From assembly GCA_010645155.1 (NCBI GenBank), contig JAAGOF010000086.1, positions 64,689-128,688 of the forward strand: DNA of 64,000 nucleotides. The letters are read 5' to 3'. Shown here piece after piece: positions 33,054-45,808 of this stretch (the first letter of the stretch is position 1; the number at the start of each line of letters is the position of its first letter). The position numbers and the translations under genes were made by a program. The notes under the pieces were generated by a model. That model ran no database searches. It worked only from the letters and a program-made list of their open reading frames with translations, and was not told where the DNA came from. Source of the stretch: Tigriopus japonicus (Eukaryota; Arthropoda; Copepoda; Harpacticoida; Harpacticidae).

Positions 33054-33155
33054 AATTCACTACTCTACATTATAATTCATTGTACGCCACATAAATAACT
33101 AAATAGCTACTCATTTAGTTTCTTTATATAAATCGTAAAAATCAAACACCAAATA

Positions 33156-36100
33156 AAACTCCTGTCAGTTATTTCTGTAAGATCTCATGATATCCAGGAC
33201 CAACTAAAGACACATGTTTATCGAATGCTCTCTTTTTTTAATAAACTGGCACCCTTTGTGTGTTTTTCTTTTTCCTTATCTTAAAGGATCCACAAAACTT
33301 TATTGGATCCCCTCACCAACACAATCCAATCCAGACTTTGGGGCTGGCTTTCCCAATTCCTGTCGAAGGAAACTTGAACCCGTCAAGAGACAGAAATGTA
33401 AAATGCTAACTAACTAAATGGATGGAATTAGCTCATTCTTGAGCACCAAACGCATCCATTCCCTCAGTCAAGAGAAGCCTTCAAACTTCATGGATGACAT
33501 CAGAGCATTATCATTCGGTGACGAACGAACCCCCTTTTTTCATTTCCCCCCTCATGTCCTACACTAGATTACTATCTATCTAAAGCAATTGGCACCGACA
33601 AAGACACCCAAAACTCTCATCAACTTTGGGGATTCGCTGATGGTCTCTTGACATAATGGAAGTATTGGCTTCCCGTTTTCTCCCGAGATCTAGGACTCAG
33701 GGTGACTCGCAAATCCTCTCAAGAGGCGAATCCTGAGTGTTGGCCCGTGACAAAGCCACGGTTTTGAGTCACCCTGTTGTGAAAGATGTACTTGATTTGG
33801 AATGATGCTTGGGACAAAATGGCGAGAGTCCGAGAATCATTTGACAAAGAGACTGAGAATGAGGGAGGGAGAGAGGGATGAATGAGGGTGAAAGAGAAGA
33901 AGACGGACTCAATGGGAGTAATTCTCGAGGATTTCCCTTGGTTGTCCAGTTCTCTCACGTAGCGGTCACAGATGTAAAGTCACAGTAGATTGGAAGTCAA
34001 AAAAAAAGGCCAGCATACTTCAAGTGCACTTTTATGGTCAAAAACAAGCGACAACCTCAAGCAATGTTGCTTATACGAGCTTTAAAAGATTCGAAATATG
34101 AAAAGAAATCCACTTTAGCATGGAAACTGCAATTTTGGCAACAAGGTTAAGTCGAGGATAGATCTGAAATCAAAAGAATTTGCCCAAGTTTAGTTCCACT
34201 TAGTGTCGATTTTTTACCTTCATTTAAAATTCTTCTTTCAAATGGTTCAAGTATCGCCAAAATAATCGAGTCAGATTAACTAACCGCTGTGCTGAAGTAT
34301 ACTCATGTTCCAAAGCAGCCATTAATTAGCCTGAGCGTGTATTTGAGGACTGATAAATCTGGCTTGGTTTTGGCATGCTTTTGTTATTTCAAATTTGGCA
34401 TTCACAAGCAACCCGTTAAATATGGCAACTGTATGCTAGAACGATCATTATATGAAAACTGGTGTTTCAAAAAACAACTCCATTTTTAGTTGCAAGTTGC
34501 CTTGTTTGCGTTTCCAAATTTGAGCACAATGTTCCCTTTTGCTGGAAACAAAAACAATGAAATTGCGAACTTTTCATGCATACCGGTGCTTTGAGAACCT
34601 CTGAAACTCATCTAAGGTGGATTCATATCTGTGCTCTTTTCCTTGTTTCGTCTCACAATACTTGAATGTCTCTCAACTCCCATGTTCATGCATATCTTGA
34701 GTCTTGAGCCCAAAAAAAGCAATTCCAATAGCCTCCCCATCCAGTTTTTGCATATCTCTCAAACATCTAGTACATTCGTAGGGTATATCCTTACCCAAAA
34801 GACCTTCAGAGTCTCAGAGAATGATTGGAACACTGTCCCACAAATGTCAAGTTTCAGAGGTACGATTACGAATAGGATAGAAAGAAAAAATGCCCGCAAG
34901 GGTTGCCATGAGCTTCAATGGGATTAAGATCTAATCAATTTATTGCTGTGCTCGATGACCACGTTTCCTCCATCTCGGTCCATTGGATCTTGTATTGATC
35001 ATGCATCAATAAGGTTGCTCCATTTGAGATTTAGATTTGACTTACATGTATAGCCAGCCATGTTGTTGTTTTTTGCCAGATCCAATTTCTTGTGCCGTTT
35101 CCGTTGATGAAACACATCCAGAGATGCTCTTCTTCCTCTCTTGAGTCTGCACAAATGTTTTGGTTGGCTCTCAAAAAAAGTGACATTAATGGCAAAGTTG
35201 ACTCCAAACGAAGATGGATGGCTCAGGGGATAAGAGACATTTTTTTCCTTTTTTGATCCTCTCTGTCAGGAAGAATGCGTCTGACTCTCTCATCAAATAA
35301 GAATTCAATTTGTGCGCAAAACCAAATCGAAACCTAAATGAGCCTCTCCCATCTCGTTATAAGTTGTCCATTTCCGGGAGTCAAGAATTTGACACGTGTT
35401 TACTGTTTGACCCCCTGGATGGACACGTGACCCTGATTCCCCGTTGATCGATTGAAAGATCTACTTGTTTGGACCTCAAATGAATGCAAACAAAATATAC
35501 TGCGGAAAAAGTGAAGTAACTGTGTGGGACTGCAAAGTGTACCTTGTCAATCAATGGGCAATCTATTTCATTTGGATTGCCTTGTTTTGGTCTTCTTCGC
35601 AAGATTAACGAATCACTCAAGTTGAAATTGCTTTGAATGTAAAGATAACATTCTTTTGGGCTCAATTTTGCCCGTTTGAGAAGGCAACTTGTCTCTTCAA
35701 GAAAACATGTCAATTAAGTTTGGCCTTGAAACTATGGACTTCGAAGTGTTTGGATGATCCTTTCTTAATACAAGATGAGGCCAACGCTTTTTTGTACATA
35801 GCATTTGTTTAACTATTTAACCATTTATTAAAATGCTTACATATAGTTAAATCCGTTGACGTTTAATCAGCTCATTTCTATGACATTAAAGGCTCAATAC
35901 CACTTGTAAGTAATTTGCCACTTTTAAGATAAAGTAGATCTAGAAAAGAACTTCAAAATCATGGAACCCCATTTCTAAAAATGTAAAATAAAAATGATCC
36001 ATCCACCTTCAAAGAAAGCAAGCAGAACAAAACTAAGACCCTATTTTTCAATATCCCAGCCATCGGGGGTGACATCTCTCAAATGTTCATACCTTGCATC

Positions 36101-37436
36101 ATTGCTAATATGTGTGACATTTCTTGATGCTGATCGACCCACATTGGCCTTATGGATATGTTTCCATTGAAACACTCTGCCTATTCACAATGGGTTCCCC
36201 TCTTTGTTGTGTATTGTACTGGCTTATAGGCCTCCCCCTCCATAATGGATCCTGGCGCCTCTCGTCTCATGCCTCATGTTCTCTTACAATGATCAAAAAT
36301 CAAATCATGACAAAGGAGGAGGGGAAAGAAAGAACGAATGAAAAATGTCTTTCCATAACAGGGCATTTATAATTTGTATTGGCTTCACTTGCGCTCATTG
36401 GGGTAACCCCCCATGAATGAATAAGATATCTTGGATACCATAGCATATCTAAAAATGTTCCACCATTGGCATGTTTATGTTGTTGTTTACTTCAGTGTCA
36501 GATTTATACCAAACAGGTCCTGAATTTAGTTTTTTGTCCAGTCAAAAAAGAGTTCCGTCCAAAAAAAAAACGTTTTTGGTAACTTCCCGAAAATGCAAAG
36601 TACCCAGGTTTTTGGGCACCATGATTGGGATCCAACCATCCCAGTGATAATTAATGACGAGCGAAAAATGATTTTTTGGCTCCCGTTCCACTTCTCTGTG
36701 AGTAACGATACTAATGCATTAACGCTCACTTTCGACGGGGTGGTTGTGGTTGTGGTTTTGGGTTGATGGTTTTTGAGGGAGGCAAATGAAAAAAATATGG
36801 CGAAGAAGAGCTTGCCGAGAAGAAAAAGCCCTCAATGAAAACAAACGAGGGTTGCAGGGGTTGTCACTTCCATTGAGATGATGATTCATGAAGGCATCCC
36901 TTGAGGCAATATTGGCCTTCTATTTGGGCGAACATCGACCTTAAAAGCCAAGATGGGCATTCATCCATATTGAGTTTGCGGGAGAAAAAAAGATCAAGGG
37001 GGTGGGATGGAAATTTAATATAGTATCACGGCACCTCACATGTTTCTTACATAACTTCAATACACCAAAGCAGGTGTACTTTTGGATGCTTTTAGGGGAA
37101 TCATATGTACCCAAGGGTTCCCGATGGCTTTCATCTGCTCTTGTCCCTCCTCAAATCCATCGAAACCGTGCTTCTGGATGTACGTATGTAGTCAAGGAGT
37201 CAATAGGAATGAATGGAGCCCTTGATTGCTCATTGACGCTGGATCAAAACGAGAAGGAAGGCAGGCAGGCAGGCCAGCAACCAAGGAACCCGCCAGATTG
37301 GTGCCATTAATTGTCCCCCTTTGTCCAATCCAAAAAGAATCATTAAGGCAAAGAAGAGCCCATTGGCACGTGTGTGTATTCATTAAAAAAGGATAGACAT
37401 AAATATGTATAACTTTATCAGACTAGGTTGGCTTCC
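33156..37436. other. Mostly non-coding; R350 fragment and candidate exon inside
   Basis: A fragment of the R350 family occupies about 34075-34235. The interval 33287-33397 has a pyrimidine-rich acceptor and a GTAAAA donor, but more than one frame is open, so I do not call it. GAGGGA-rich low complexity lies at 33850-33905, and a (GGCA)n run at 37258-37275. Confidence 0.35.
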
Positions 37437-39520
37437 TTATCTCCTTGGAATGGCATATTCCGCTAAGGCGTAGCCAATAAACTCGATGATCTTCACGATG
37501 CCTTCCTGGAAAACATCAAGACAAAATTGATTCCATTATGACATGGTATGAGCAAAATGTTGTTTGTTTTCTTCAAAGAGAAACCATTAGCATGATCTTG
37601 AAAAAAGATGCTCATGTTTTCGAACAAATTGGATGGTTCCAGGATAGCTCGGTACATAGGATAACTCAACACAGGAAAACTGGGTACAACGGAAAACTCG
37701 GTACAACGGAAAACTGGGTACATCGGAAAACTCAGTACTGGAAGATTCAGTAGAGGAAAACTGGGTACAACGGAATACTGGGAACAGCGGAAAACTGGGT
37801 ACAGCAGAAAACTGGGTACAACGGAAAACTGGGTACAGCGGAAAACTGGGTACATCGGAAAACTGGGAACATCGGAAAACTGGGTACATCAGAAAACTGG
37901 ATACAGGGGAAAATTGGATGCATGGGTGCAGCGGAAAACTGGGTACTTACAACGGAAAACTGTGTTCTGCCGAAGCTGGGTACAACATACAACTGAATAC
38001 ATCTTAAAGCCATATCAACATATTGAACCTGGCAATTTAACTATCAATGTAGGCGCAGAAGAACTTTCATTAGCTTTATTAAAACATTTTTGAAAGCTCT
38101 GAAAAAATAGCATTTTTTCTAAACCTGATTTATGGGTCAAGTGTTTTCGTTCATTTTAAAGCTCAAGGAACTTAAGCTTTATGACTGCACTTACTTATTC
38201 AAAATAACATAGTTTCATTGCTAAAATTGCTGGAACAAGTCCAAAAAAGGGTGAGACGGGCAAAACCTTGAAAGAATTAGTTGCAGGATGTATTTTGCTT
38301 CTTGTAAAAACATTGCAAGGTTTCCAGGCAGATAAAGTGTGTTTCATCTCACTTTAGATGTATTCAGTTTTTTGCTCTACCCAGTTTTCCGCTGTGCCCA
38401 GTTTTCCGTTGTACCCAGTTTTCCGCTGTACCTAGTTATCCGCTGTACCCAGTTTCCCGCTGTACCCAGTTTTCCTGTACTGAATCTTCCAGTACCGAGG
38501 TTTCCGATGTACCCAGTTTTCCGTTGTACCGAGTTTTCCGTTGTACCCAGTTTTCCTGTGTTGAGTTATCCCATGTACCGAGTTATCCTGGAACCCATCC
38601 TTTGAGATGGAATGCTCTCAAAAGGTCGATTGTTTAGTACTGATGGGTTTCGAGTTGGATTTTTGGCCGAGTTTTGCCAGTTTGGATTTTTAGGTCAAAA
38701 AGTTGACCCCCAACTAATCTTCTCAACTAGAAACGTCATAAAATAAGGCAGCACTGCCAACTCGAAATCCAAAAGTAAAGCTACTGATGGAACTCGAAAT
38801 CGAACTAGTTCGAGTGTTGCCAAATTGGTCCCTGTTTAGGTCTTTTTGAAAACGTTCAATACAACCTGCCCTAATCAACAATGATAAACTTCCGAGTAAA
38901 AAATGGCAGCACTCCCGGTTCGAAACCCATCACTATTGTTGAGGTAGCTTGGAAGTATAGTAGAAGCACATCTAGAAGCATAGAAGAAGCATAAAAGATG
39001 CACATGACGCGCAGTAGGAATAACCATGCTCAGTCAAGTTTTCGCTACATAAGCTGCGATTGAAAAACGCAGCTTATGTAACGAAACTTGATCGAGCATG
39101 GTTATTTCTACTGCGCGTCATGTGCTTCTTTTATGCTTCTTTTATGCTTCTAGATGTGCTTTTACTATATGTACTTCCAAACTACCTCAACAACCGACTT
39201 ACTAATATCTCCTTTAAAAAGCTCACAATTATGAAAAGAGGAAGAAAGACTGAGCTTACCCGAAAAATGTCTGTTTGTGGGTCCTCTCCGTGTAACACGA
39301 GTTGACGCTTGGTCAACGATCTGGCTTTGGGTTGTTCTGGATTGAGGCGGCTCATCAGGACGCTTTGGAATGGTTGATCGGGAGCTGAGGATTGCTCTGC
39401 TGACATTGTGGGCACTTCCAATGGGAAATAGTGGCTACTGTCAGGTCCTTTTAGGTAGAGAGCGGACACACTGTGACAGGACAACAACACCAAGGACAAA
39501 CCCAAAAACAGAACCGACAT
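37437..39520 (-). CDS. Candidate neuropeptide-like prepropeptide, two coding exons
   Basis: Coding exon 1 (39260-39520, 87 codons) starts MSVLFLGLSLVLLSCHSVSA, a strong signal peptide. A 50-residue spacer follows, then a dibasic site KARSLTKR (KR at 71-72), and a donor GTAAGC. The exon also has an acceptor at 39535 upstream of the ATG, implying a 5' UTR exon. Coding exon 2 (37437-37505, acceptor GTTTTCCAG, same phase) adds EGIVKIIEFIGYALAEYAIP and a terminal RR. Processing at KR and trimming of RR would give a 35-residue Cys-free peptide with an N-terminal Gln and an amphipathic helix. Total length is 109 aa. There is no amidation glycine and no match to a hormone family I know. The layout is typical of peptide precursors; the hormone role is inference. 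The 1.75-kb intron is almost wholly mobile elements. Confidence 0.5.
37631..38600. mobile_element. 970-bp foldback element with 17-bp minisatellite arms
   Basis: The left arm (37631-37990) begins GGATGGTTCCAGGATAGCTC and then has about 18 tandem copies of GGAAAACTGGGTACARC. The right arm (38365-38600) carries the same minisatellite in inverse orientation and ends GAGTTATCCTGGAACCCATCC. Ends and repeats are complementary over more than 200 bp. The three overlapping minus-strand reading frames of YPVFRCTQFSVVPSF type are products of the 17-bp repeat and not genes. Confidence 0.85.
38638..38935. mobile_element. MITE, TAGTGATGGGTTTCGA family, copy 2, with TSD
   Basis: Starts TACTGATGGGTTTCGAG and ends TTCGAAACCCATCACTA. 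It is flanked by TTGTTTAG and TTGTTGAG (7 of 8 identical), as for hAT elements. Other copies are at 4245-4551 and, inverted, at 61327-61580. Confidence 0.8.
38939..39190. mobile_element. 252-bp foldback MITE
   Basis: The whole element is one imperfect palindrome. TTGAGGTAGCTTGGAAGTAT at the left pairs with GTACTTCCAAACTACCTCAA at the right. TGCACATGACGCGCAGTAGG pairs with CTACTGCGCGTCATGTGC. The centre is CTGCGATTGAAAAACGCAG. A diverged copy is at 18845-19040. Confidence 0.85.
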
Positions 39521-39535
39521 GTTTTTTTCATATAA

Positions 39536-42404
39536 CTGAAACAAAATTAGTTATCTAGTGGGTCATGTTGTTTATTACATTTTTCATCCTTATGATCACG
39601 TCAATTTCTAGATTTGAAGTAAATTTGAAAAATGTCAAGAAAACGGAGGAAAAAGGGCCAAACATTTTCAACCCCGAATTGACATGAAATAAGAGTGAAA
39701 TTGAAAAGTTTCTTTCCACGATACTAAGGATTATTGCACAAAAGATTCTACCCAATTTTTTGGATCGATTACACGGCCTCTTTCAATAATGTGTGCATTT
39801 TGTAAAAATTCGCAACAAGCGTGGAGAATCCCGTAGCAATCAATGGCTTTGGGGCTCGCAAAGTTTTAGTACTTATGATTTTCAAGAGCAATGCTCACCT
39901 GTGCGAGTACTAAAGTAGTGAGGGTCAAAGATTGCCGAAGTAAATAGATCGATGACTAATGAAGGGATCGTAATGTGGCCGTGTTCACTTTTGACTTGAT
40001 TGTTAGCTGTCGACACTTTGACAGATTGATTGAAACTGAGAGATAGACAGACCTCGGGAAGTAGGTTGTTCCTCAGTATCCTGTTGAAAGGGCCTGATCT
40101 TCATTGTCAAAGACGGATTATTTGCCTAATTTTGACACCATCGCCACGAGGGTGACAGGATTTATGCACAGGCAGAAAATGATTTGTGATTTTCGCCTCA
40201 CCTTCACACTTGAGTGCATTTTTATTGGCCAAGGCAGGTTGCGTCAAATTCAACTAGTCGGGAGGTTGCGTGATTCCGGTTCATGGAATTGCCTAATTTC
40301 AAGTTTTCCAGATACTACTTTTGTCACGCAGTAAAAATATTCAGAGCTGTTGTCATTGTAAGATATGAGGTAAATTAGGTATTAAATGCTTAAGGATTCG
40401 AAGCAAAAACAGAAAAAAGATTTGTTGGGGCAGTCTGGAATTTTTAACAAAACCTGCCATTCAAAAACATGTTCCTTTCATATTCGGCCACTCTGGCTGA
40501 AGGTTCTGAAAATGGTATACCATTATAAAACTATAAATCCATACCATAATTGAAAAAAACAAAGAAGTATTATTGCTAACCTAGATGACCAATCAGAAAG
40601 ATGGTCAAGATATTTCTGAAACTTTGGTGTGTGCACCTATTGAAAGAGCTAAAGCTACTTCATGCAAGACCAAGATGGACTTTACAAAAATTGACATTAT
40701 AAATTGAAAGAATGGATACGTTTTTACAAGGGATTGTCAATCAGCACTTATGTTTTTGTTGAGTTCATAGAACCATATTTAAAAACCATGAAAATTCGGG
40801 CTAATAATGACGTGTCTAGTTTTAGTGTACATATTGTCCCTTTGAGCAGCTTTTTCCCCTTTCTTTCGTATGTTATGAACGAATATGAATTCGAAGAAGG
40901 CAAAAATGAATGTCTCCTGTGGGTTTGTTTGTATGTTTGCAGTGAGGGTTAGGCCGTGAAAAGGGCGATATCTCTGTCTATTTAGTGAGAAGTATGACAA
41001 CCCAAAATGAGGAGTGTACCCTGGTGTATGTGTTCTGTATATATATACACGTTTTAGCCAAGTACTCTTGAGCAATCATCCTTCGCTTGATTTCACCTTG
41101 CATTTGCACCTCTTCTTATTCCTGTAGGTCAAGAAGGCTCGAAATATCACCGCCGACCGTCTTTTGTTCAATTCGGGAATGCACTCAATGGTGTGAAACT
41201 GATTGGGAAATTGCTGGCTTGCCGTTTTTTTGCCATTGAAGGCGTCAGGAGAGGCAGTTAAACTAGTCACATGTCAGCGGCTTCTGAACTATTGTGTGTA
41301 GTGCATGCATACACACGTAGTTAGCGTGACAACACCCAATGCAATTGGTAGGTGTGCAAATGACTTGAGAATGTGTATTAATGGTTTCCTCTTGACTGAA
41401 TCTCTTTGGAGACAACGATTCTCGAGCGAGACGAGGACTGACATTGAACATTTCGTGTCATCTTGAAACGTCTTTCACGGAGGAATGGTCTCCCCCAAGG
41501 ACGTTACACACATTGACTTCTTTGACATCACCCATCATGGAACTAGACAGGGTTGGGCTGATACAAGGTTATTGACTTTAACATAAAAAAATAAGAAAAA
41601 TGCCCAAGAAAAGACCTGAAATTCCATTTTCGTTGGCATTGAATTTGACATTACTTAAGAATGGAAGTGGGGAAAATGGCTGTTAGGAAATAGGTCTTAT
41701 TAGATGACATTTTATACTCTGTTGAAAAATATTCAAACAACCATTTTTATGCCTGGTTCGCATGAAAACTTTTCTATTTGACGAATAACCCAATTAATGC
41801 CCGACCCTGTATTTTTGCACTTTGAGCAATTCGTCAATGGCAGTTTTGAATGCTATTTGAAAACTCTCCGTTTGTAATCTCAGCGCGTGCAAATATTTGC
41901 AAAGATATCTGACGAACGATGAAAATTTAATAATCATCCTTTAGAAAAAAACACTTCCTAGTTGAATTACGAAAGTCACATTGACTCATCTCTCAAAATG
42001 AGGCAGTACATAATCGAGTTTGTATTTACTCTCTTCTTTACTTTCCTTTCAGGTGTGAGTTTTCTCTCCCCCCAAAAAGGTACGGAGAAAGAAGGCGTGC
42101 TTTTTTGTCGAACCATTTAGACCGGAGGAGCCCAATTGTTCGCCGCGGGAAGAGATTCCCAAAGAATAAAAAGGCACTGCCGGAATGTGAGGAGCACCAT
42201 GATGCAGAATAATAAAGTCAGTTTTCCCACCCAAAAGTTCCATAACAGAAGAGAGGAAGTTGGTTCACATCAATTGAGTCAATTCATGACTTTACCATCA
42301 AGAGGAAACTGGGGCTAGAATCAAATCCTCCCTGTAAAGGACTTCAAAAATGGGTCGACGCCGTTTGGTAAATACGTAGCCTAGAAAAGTGTGAATGAAC
42401 CACC
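39536..42404. other. Non-coding; 5' regions of the two flanking divergent genes
   Basis: This separates the prepropeptide candidate (minus) from the LRR gene (plus). A pyrimidine-rich tract ending CTTTCAG at about 42051 could be an acceptor for a 5' UTR exon of the LRR gene. No other feature was seen. Confidence 0.4.
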
Positions 42405-45400
42405 ATGAAGTGCTCAAAACTGTCCTGCCTCATCGAGCATTTGCTCTTCTTCACGTGTCTTGTGTACAAAATTCATGGCTCAGACTGTCACACACCAGGC
42501 TCAGGCATTGTACACGGAGGGGAAATCCTGAGGATCAATCCTCAAATCCAGGAACGACTCAAAACGTTTCAGGGTGCCGACTCCAAAGTGATTTCAACCC
42601 GAGAAAACAAGGGTGGTGCCAATGGAGGCACAACAGATGATACCAAGTCGGTGGTGTCGTTTTGTCCGCAAAAGTGCCAATGCAACATCACGTTATCAAA
42701 CCAGTTGCAAGTAGTGTGCACCGACCATTTTGCCAATAACTTTCCCATTGAGACTCTTCGGAAGGATGTCGAGATCCTCAAGATTGTGCCCAAGTGTCTC
42801 AATCATGATAAAGACCATTGTGTGGAACGTGAACCAAACCACTTGAATCTGGGACCGAATTTCAAGTATCTGAGACTGCTGAAGGTCCTGGTGATCACGG
42901 ACTCCAATATTCCTAATATTGGGATCAGAACTCTGTGGGGACTGTCAGGTTTGAGGATATTAGACCTGAGCAGAAACCAATTGACCACAATTGTGGACAA
43001 GAACTTTGACGGTTTGTACTCCTTGAAGGAGATTCGCTTCAATAACAATCACATCAAATCCATGGTCAGTGCAGCCTTTCGCCATGTGACTCAATTGGAA
43101 GTGCTGTCTCTTCGACACAACAGGATTCACGGTAATTGCAGTACATATGAAATGGTGTGGTGTTCACTGGTTTCGCTCATTTGACCTCTCTCTATTCAGA
43201 TCTGGCGCCAAGAATCTTCTTCAAATTGAGGAATCTAAAGATCCTGGACCTGAGTGGAAACAAGATTGAGCATGTTGACGGTGGTGTTTTTGTGGACACC
43301 CCAAATCTAGAATGCTTTGCTTGTGAAGGGTGTTCACTTTTTCAGGTAAACCATGACTGTAGTGTCCAAAACACAGAGTTGGAAGCTTATTATCCATTGC
43401 TACTATTTTCTTTCAGCTGGACTTGCCTTTGAATGTGGAACTCCATCAATTGAGCTCCTTGCTTTTGCCCAACAACACATTCCAATCCCAATCCGATATC
43501 CACCCCAAGTTTCTGAGGAACGTCCAGGTGCTGGATTTGAGCAGGAACTTTCTGGGCATCCTGGAACCATTTGAGAGCCGGGCCCTACAAACCCTGAAAG
43601 TGGCTCGAAACAACATCACGAAAATCAGTGATTGCGCCTTGTGCAACACCTCAATTCAACACTTAGATCTGGGCTTCAATCGGATGGCTTACTTGAACGG
43701 CAAAATGTTCCCAGAGGTAATCAATCCACATTGAAATCTTTTGAGACCTAAGACTTTGGAAAAACGATGACGAAAAAAATGTTAGTTAGTATCAAAAACT
43801 TTTTACTACTCTTATTGCTAATTTGATTATCAAGCATCCAAGTTATGGGAATTAAAGGAATAAACGCATCTGGTGCACAAACACTGTGCTGCAAATTGTC
43901 ATGGCTATTGAGAATGTCCAAGTGGATGGAGGAGCATTTGCAATCAATCAAAATTTCTGCTATACCTTTTAAGTCTATGGACATATTTGTGGGCTTCAAA
44001 CATGCTACGTCTTTACAGGATATCAAGTCCCTCCAATCGTTGACCTTGTCGGGAAACTGGGTGAACTTGGTCTCGTTGGAGCATACGCTGCATCGCCTGC
44101 CGACGTTGGAATCACTGGATTTAGATCACACGGGGATTGTGAATGTGCCCAATGGACTGCTTCGAGGCAATCCCTCGCTTCGACATCTCAATTTGAGCCA
44201 GAATCTTCTGGTTGATTTAGAGCCCCTGGCCATTGATCATCTCGAGAAACTGGAAACCCTAGACTTGAGTTCCAACTTTCTCATGGGTCTGTCCATGCAG
44301 TTCTTCCAAGAGGTCGAGAAAAAGAAGCGTCTTCGCATGGTCTATCTGCAGGTAAGCTGGATGCTCGGAGGTCAATCGTCGAATGGACCCAAGGTTGTTC
44401 ATCATTTTCATTTGTCCCACTCTAGAGTAACCAATGGAAGTGTGACAAGTGCCACATCAAGCCTTTGATCCACTTCCTGAAGAATTCGCTCATGTACTGG
44501 GGCAGTTGCTTCAAACAAGAAAGCCCCCTCTGCCTCAAGTGTTCCAAACCCAATCATCTCCTGCACATGCCCATTGAGGAGCTCACTGAGGAGAGCAGTC
44601 TGCCCGATTGCGAGCCCATGTTCCAGCAAGTTCATTTCGGATCCACGGTCCATCAGGCGCCCAAAGAGTCTTGGGACACGAATAGTCCTTACGTGGCTTT
44701 AGGGGTTGCCTCGAGCCTTCTTCTGCTTCTAGTCATGATCCTAATTGTTCGGTACGTTAACGGACGGACGGACTGACTAGTCTTGAACGTCTCGAAAGTG
44801 GACTTGATTATTTAGGCTTTCTTACATTCAAGTAGTCGATTTTTGGAGGTGGTTTCCTCAAACCATACCCTCCCGATTTCATTTTGATGTGACTGTTATT
44901 CTCGAAGATTTAGCAATGGAAAAAACAATCTCAGCAAAAAACAACAACATTGAACTCAGGAGTCTACTTCCCAACAAACGTATTATGATAAGTAGGGACG
45001 GGCAAAAAGTGCAAATCAAAAGAAGCTTTCCGTTACCAAAAGTTGCACAAAAAATCAGACCAAAATCGTAAAATAAAATGCAGAAAAAAAAGGTCAAAAG
45101 CGCAAATAAAACTTAAAAAATCGCAGAAAAAACTGAAATTTCTGAAACAAAAAGCTTCAGATACTTTCTTGTCATCTGCTTGTTAATTTTCAACCTTTTC
45201 TTTAATTTTCAAAAATAAAGGAGAAAAGTGCAAAAAGGCAGATAAATGTGTTTATGTTACCAAAAATATTTTTACACTTTTTGCCCGTCGCTAATGATAA
45301 GTGACTTCCAATATAGATTGTTGAACCAGGTTGGTGATTGCAAAAATGGTTAAGGAAGTAATTCAAATGATCTAGCTTCACTCTTGTCACAGTGAGACTC

Positions 45401-45808
45401 CCCTCTTTGTCCAAATTTTGATCCGTTCTTCAAATTCATCAAACAAGGAAAAAAAAGAGCCGTTCGTAAAACAATGAGAAAATTGATACCCACAACAATT
45501 AACTGAATTGCCAGGATGGACAACCAACAAAGCGAAAAAAACAAAAATCAAGGCATAATAGAGCAAATTGCCAATTAAAAACTATAAGTCAAGCCAGATC
45601 TTTTCTCTTGCATTATTTCAGATACCGCCACTATGGCGTGTACGTGACTCACGAGGAGGATCAATTGGTGGATGGGGACGATGAGATCCTGAGGAATCCG
45701 GTGGTGATCCTGGATCGCAATTCCGAGTCCTACGTCAACTTGAAGTACCCAATCCTCCCTGAGGACGACAGTCCCAGGTCCATGTGCTCAACGGCAGCCC
45801 TTCATTGA
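42405..45808 (+). CDS. Leucine-rich-repeat type I membrane protein, six exons
   Basis: Exons 42405-43131, 43200-43345, 43417-43716, 44019-44351, 44426-44751 and 45622-45808 join in phase to 672 codons. The ATG has a strong ACCACC context. A signal peptide covers about residues 1-25. An LRRNT-like cysteine cluster starts at Cys87 (CPQKCQC). LRRs follow (GLRILDLSRNQLTTI, NLKILDLSGNKIEHV, VQVLDLSRNFLGIL, SLRHLNLSQNLLVDL, KLETLDLSSNFLMGL). Then come a cysteine-containing LRRCT-like cap (NQWKCDKCHIKPLIHFLKNS), one membrane helix at about 590-610 (YVALGVASSLLLLLVMILIV) and a 61-residue acidic cytoplasmic tail. There is no TIR, Ig or kinase domain. It likely acts at the cell surface in adhesion or ligand binding. 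The specific family is not recognised. Intron 5 is the longest (870 bp). Confidence 0.9.

Larger units (their letters stand above)
30833..33155. mobile_element. Composite nested MITE region
   Basis: Diverged outer inverted repeats (about 30833-30957 and 33063-33155, sharing TATTTGGTGYTTGA, GGCTATTCAGTT-type and TGTAGAG blocks) enclose two abutting hAT-like elements. The whole 2.3 kb is very AT-rich and contains no gene. Confidence 0.55.

Noticed and set aside
33287..33397. Possible internal exon with good acceptor and donor
   Set aside because: More than one frame is readable and none matches a known protein, so neither the phase nor the gene can be fixed.
37493..38605. Several overlapping frames of YPVFRCTQFSVVPSF type
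   Set aside because: They are translations of the 17-bp minisatellite; a 17-bp period opens several frames, and the same motif appears on both strands because the arms are inverted.
42014..42118. Small ORF MRQYIIEFVFTLFF with signal-like start
   Set aside because: The hydrophobic part is the pyrimidine tract of a likely splice acceptor (CTTTCAG at 42051) in front of the LRR gene.
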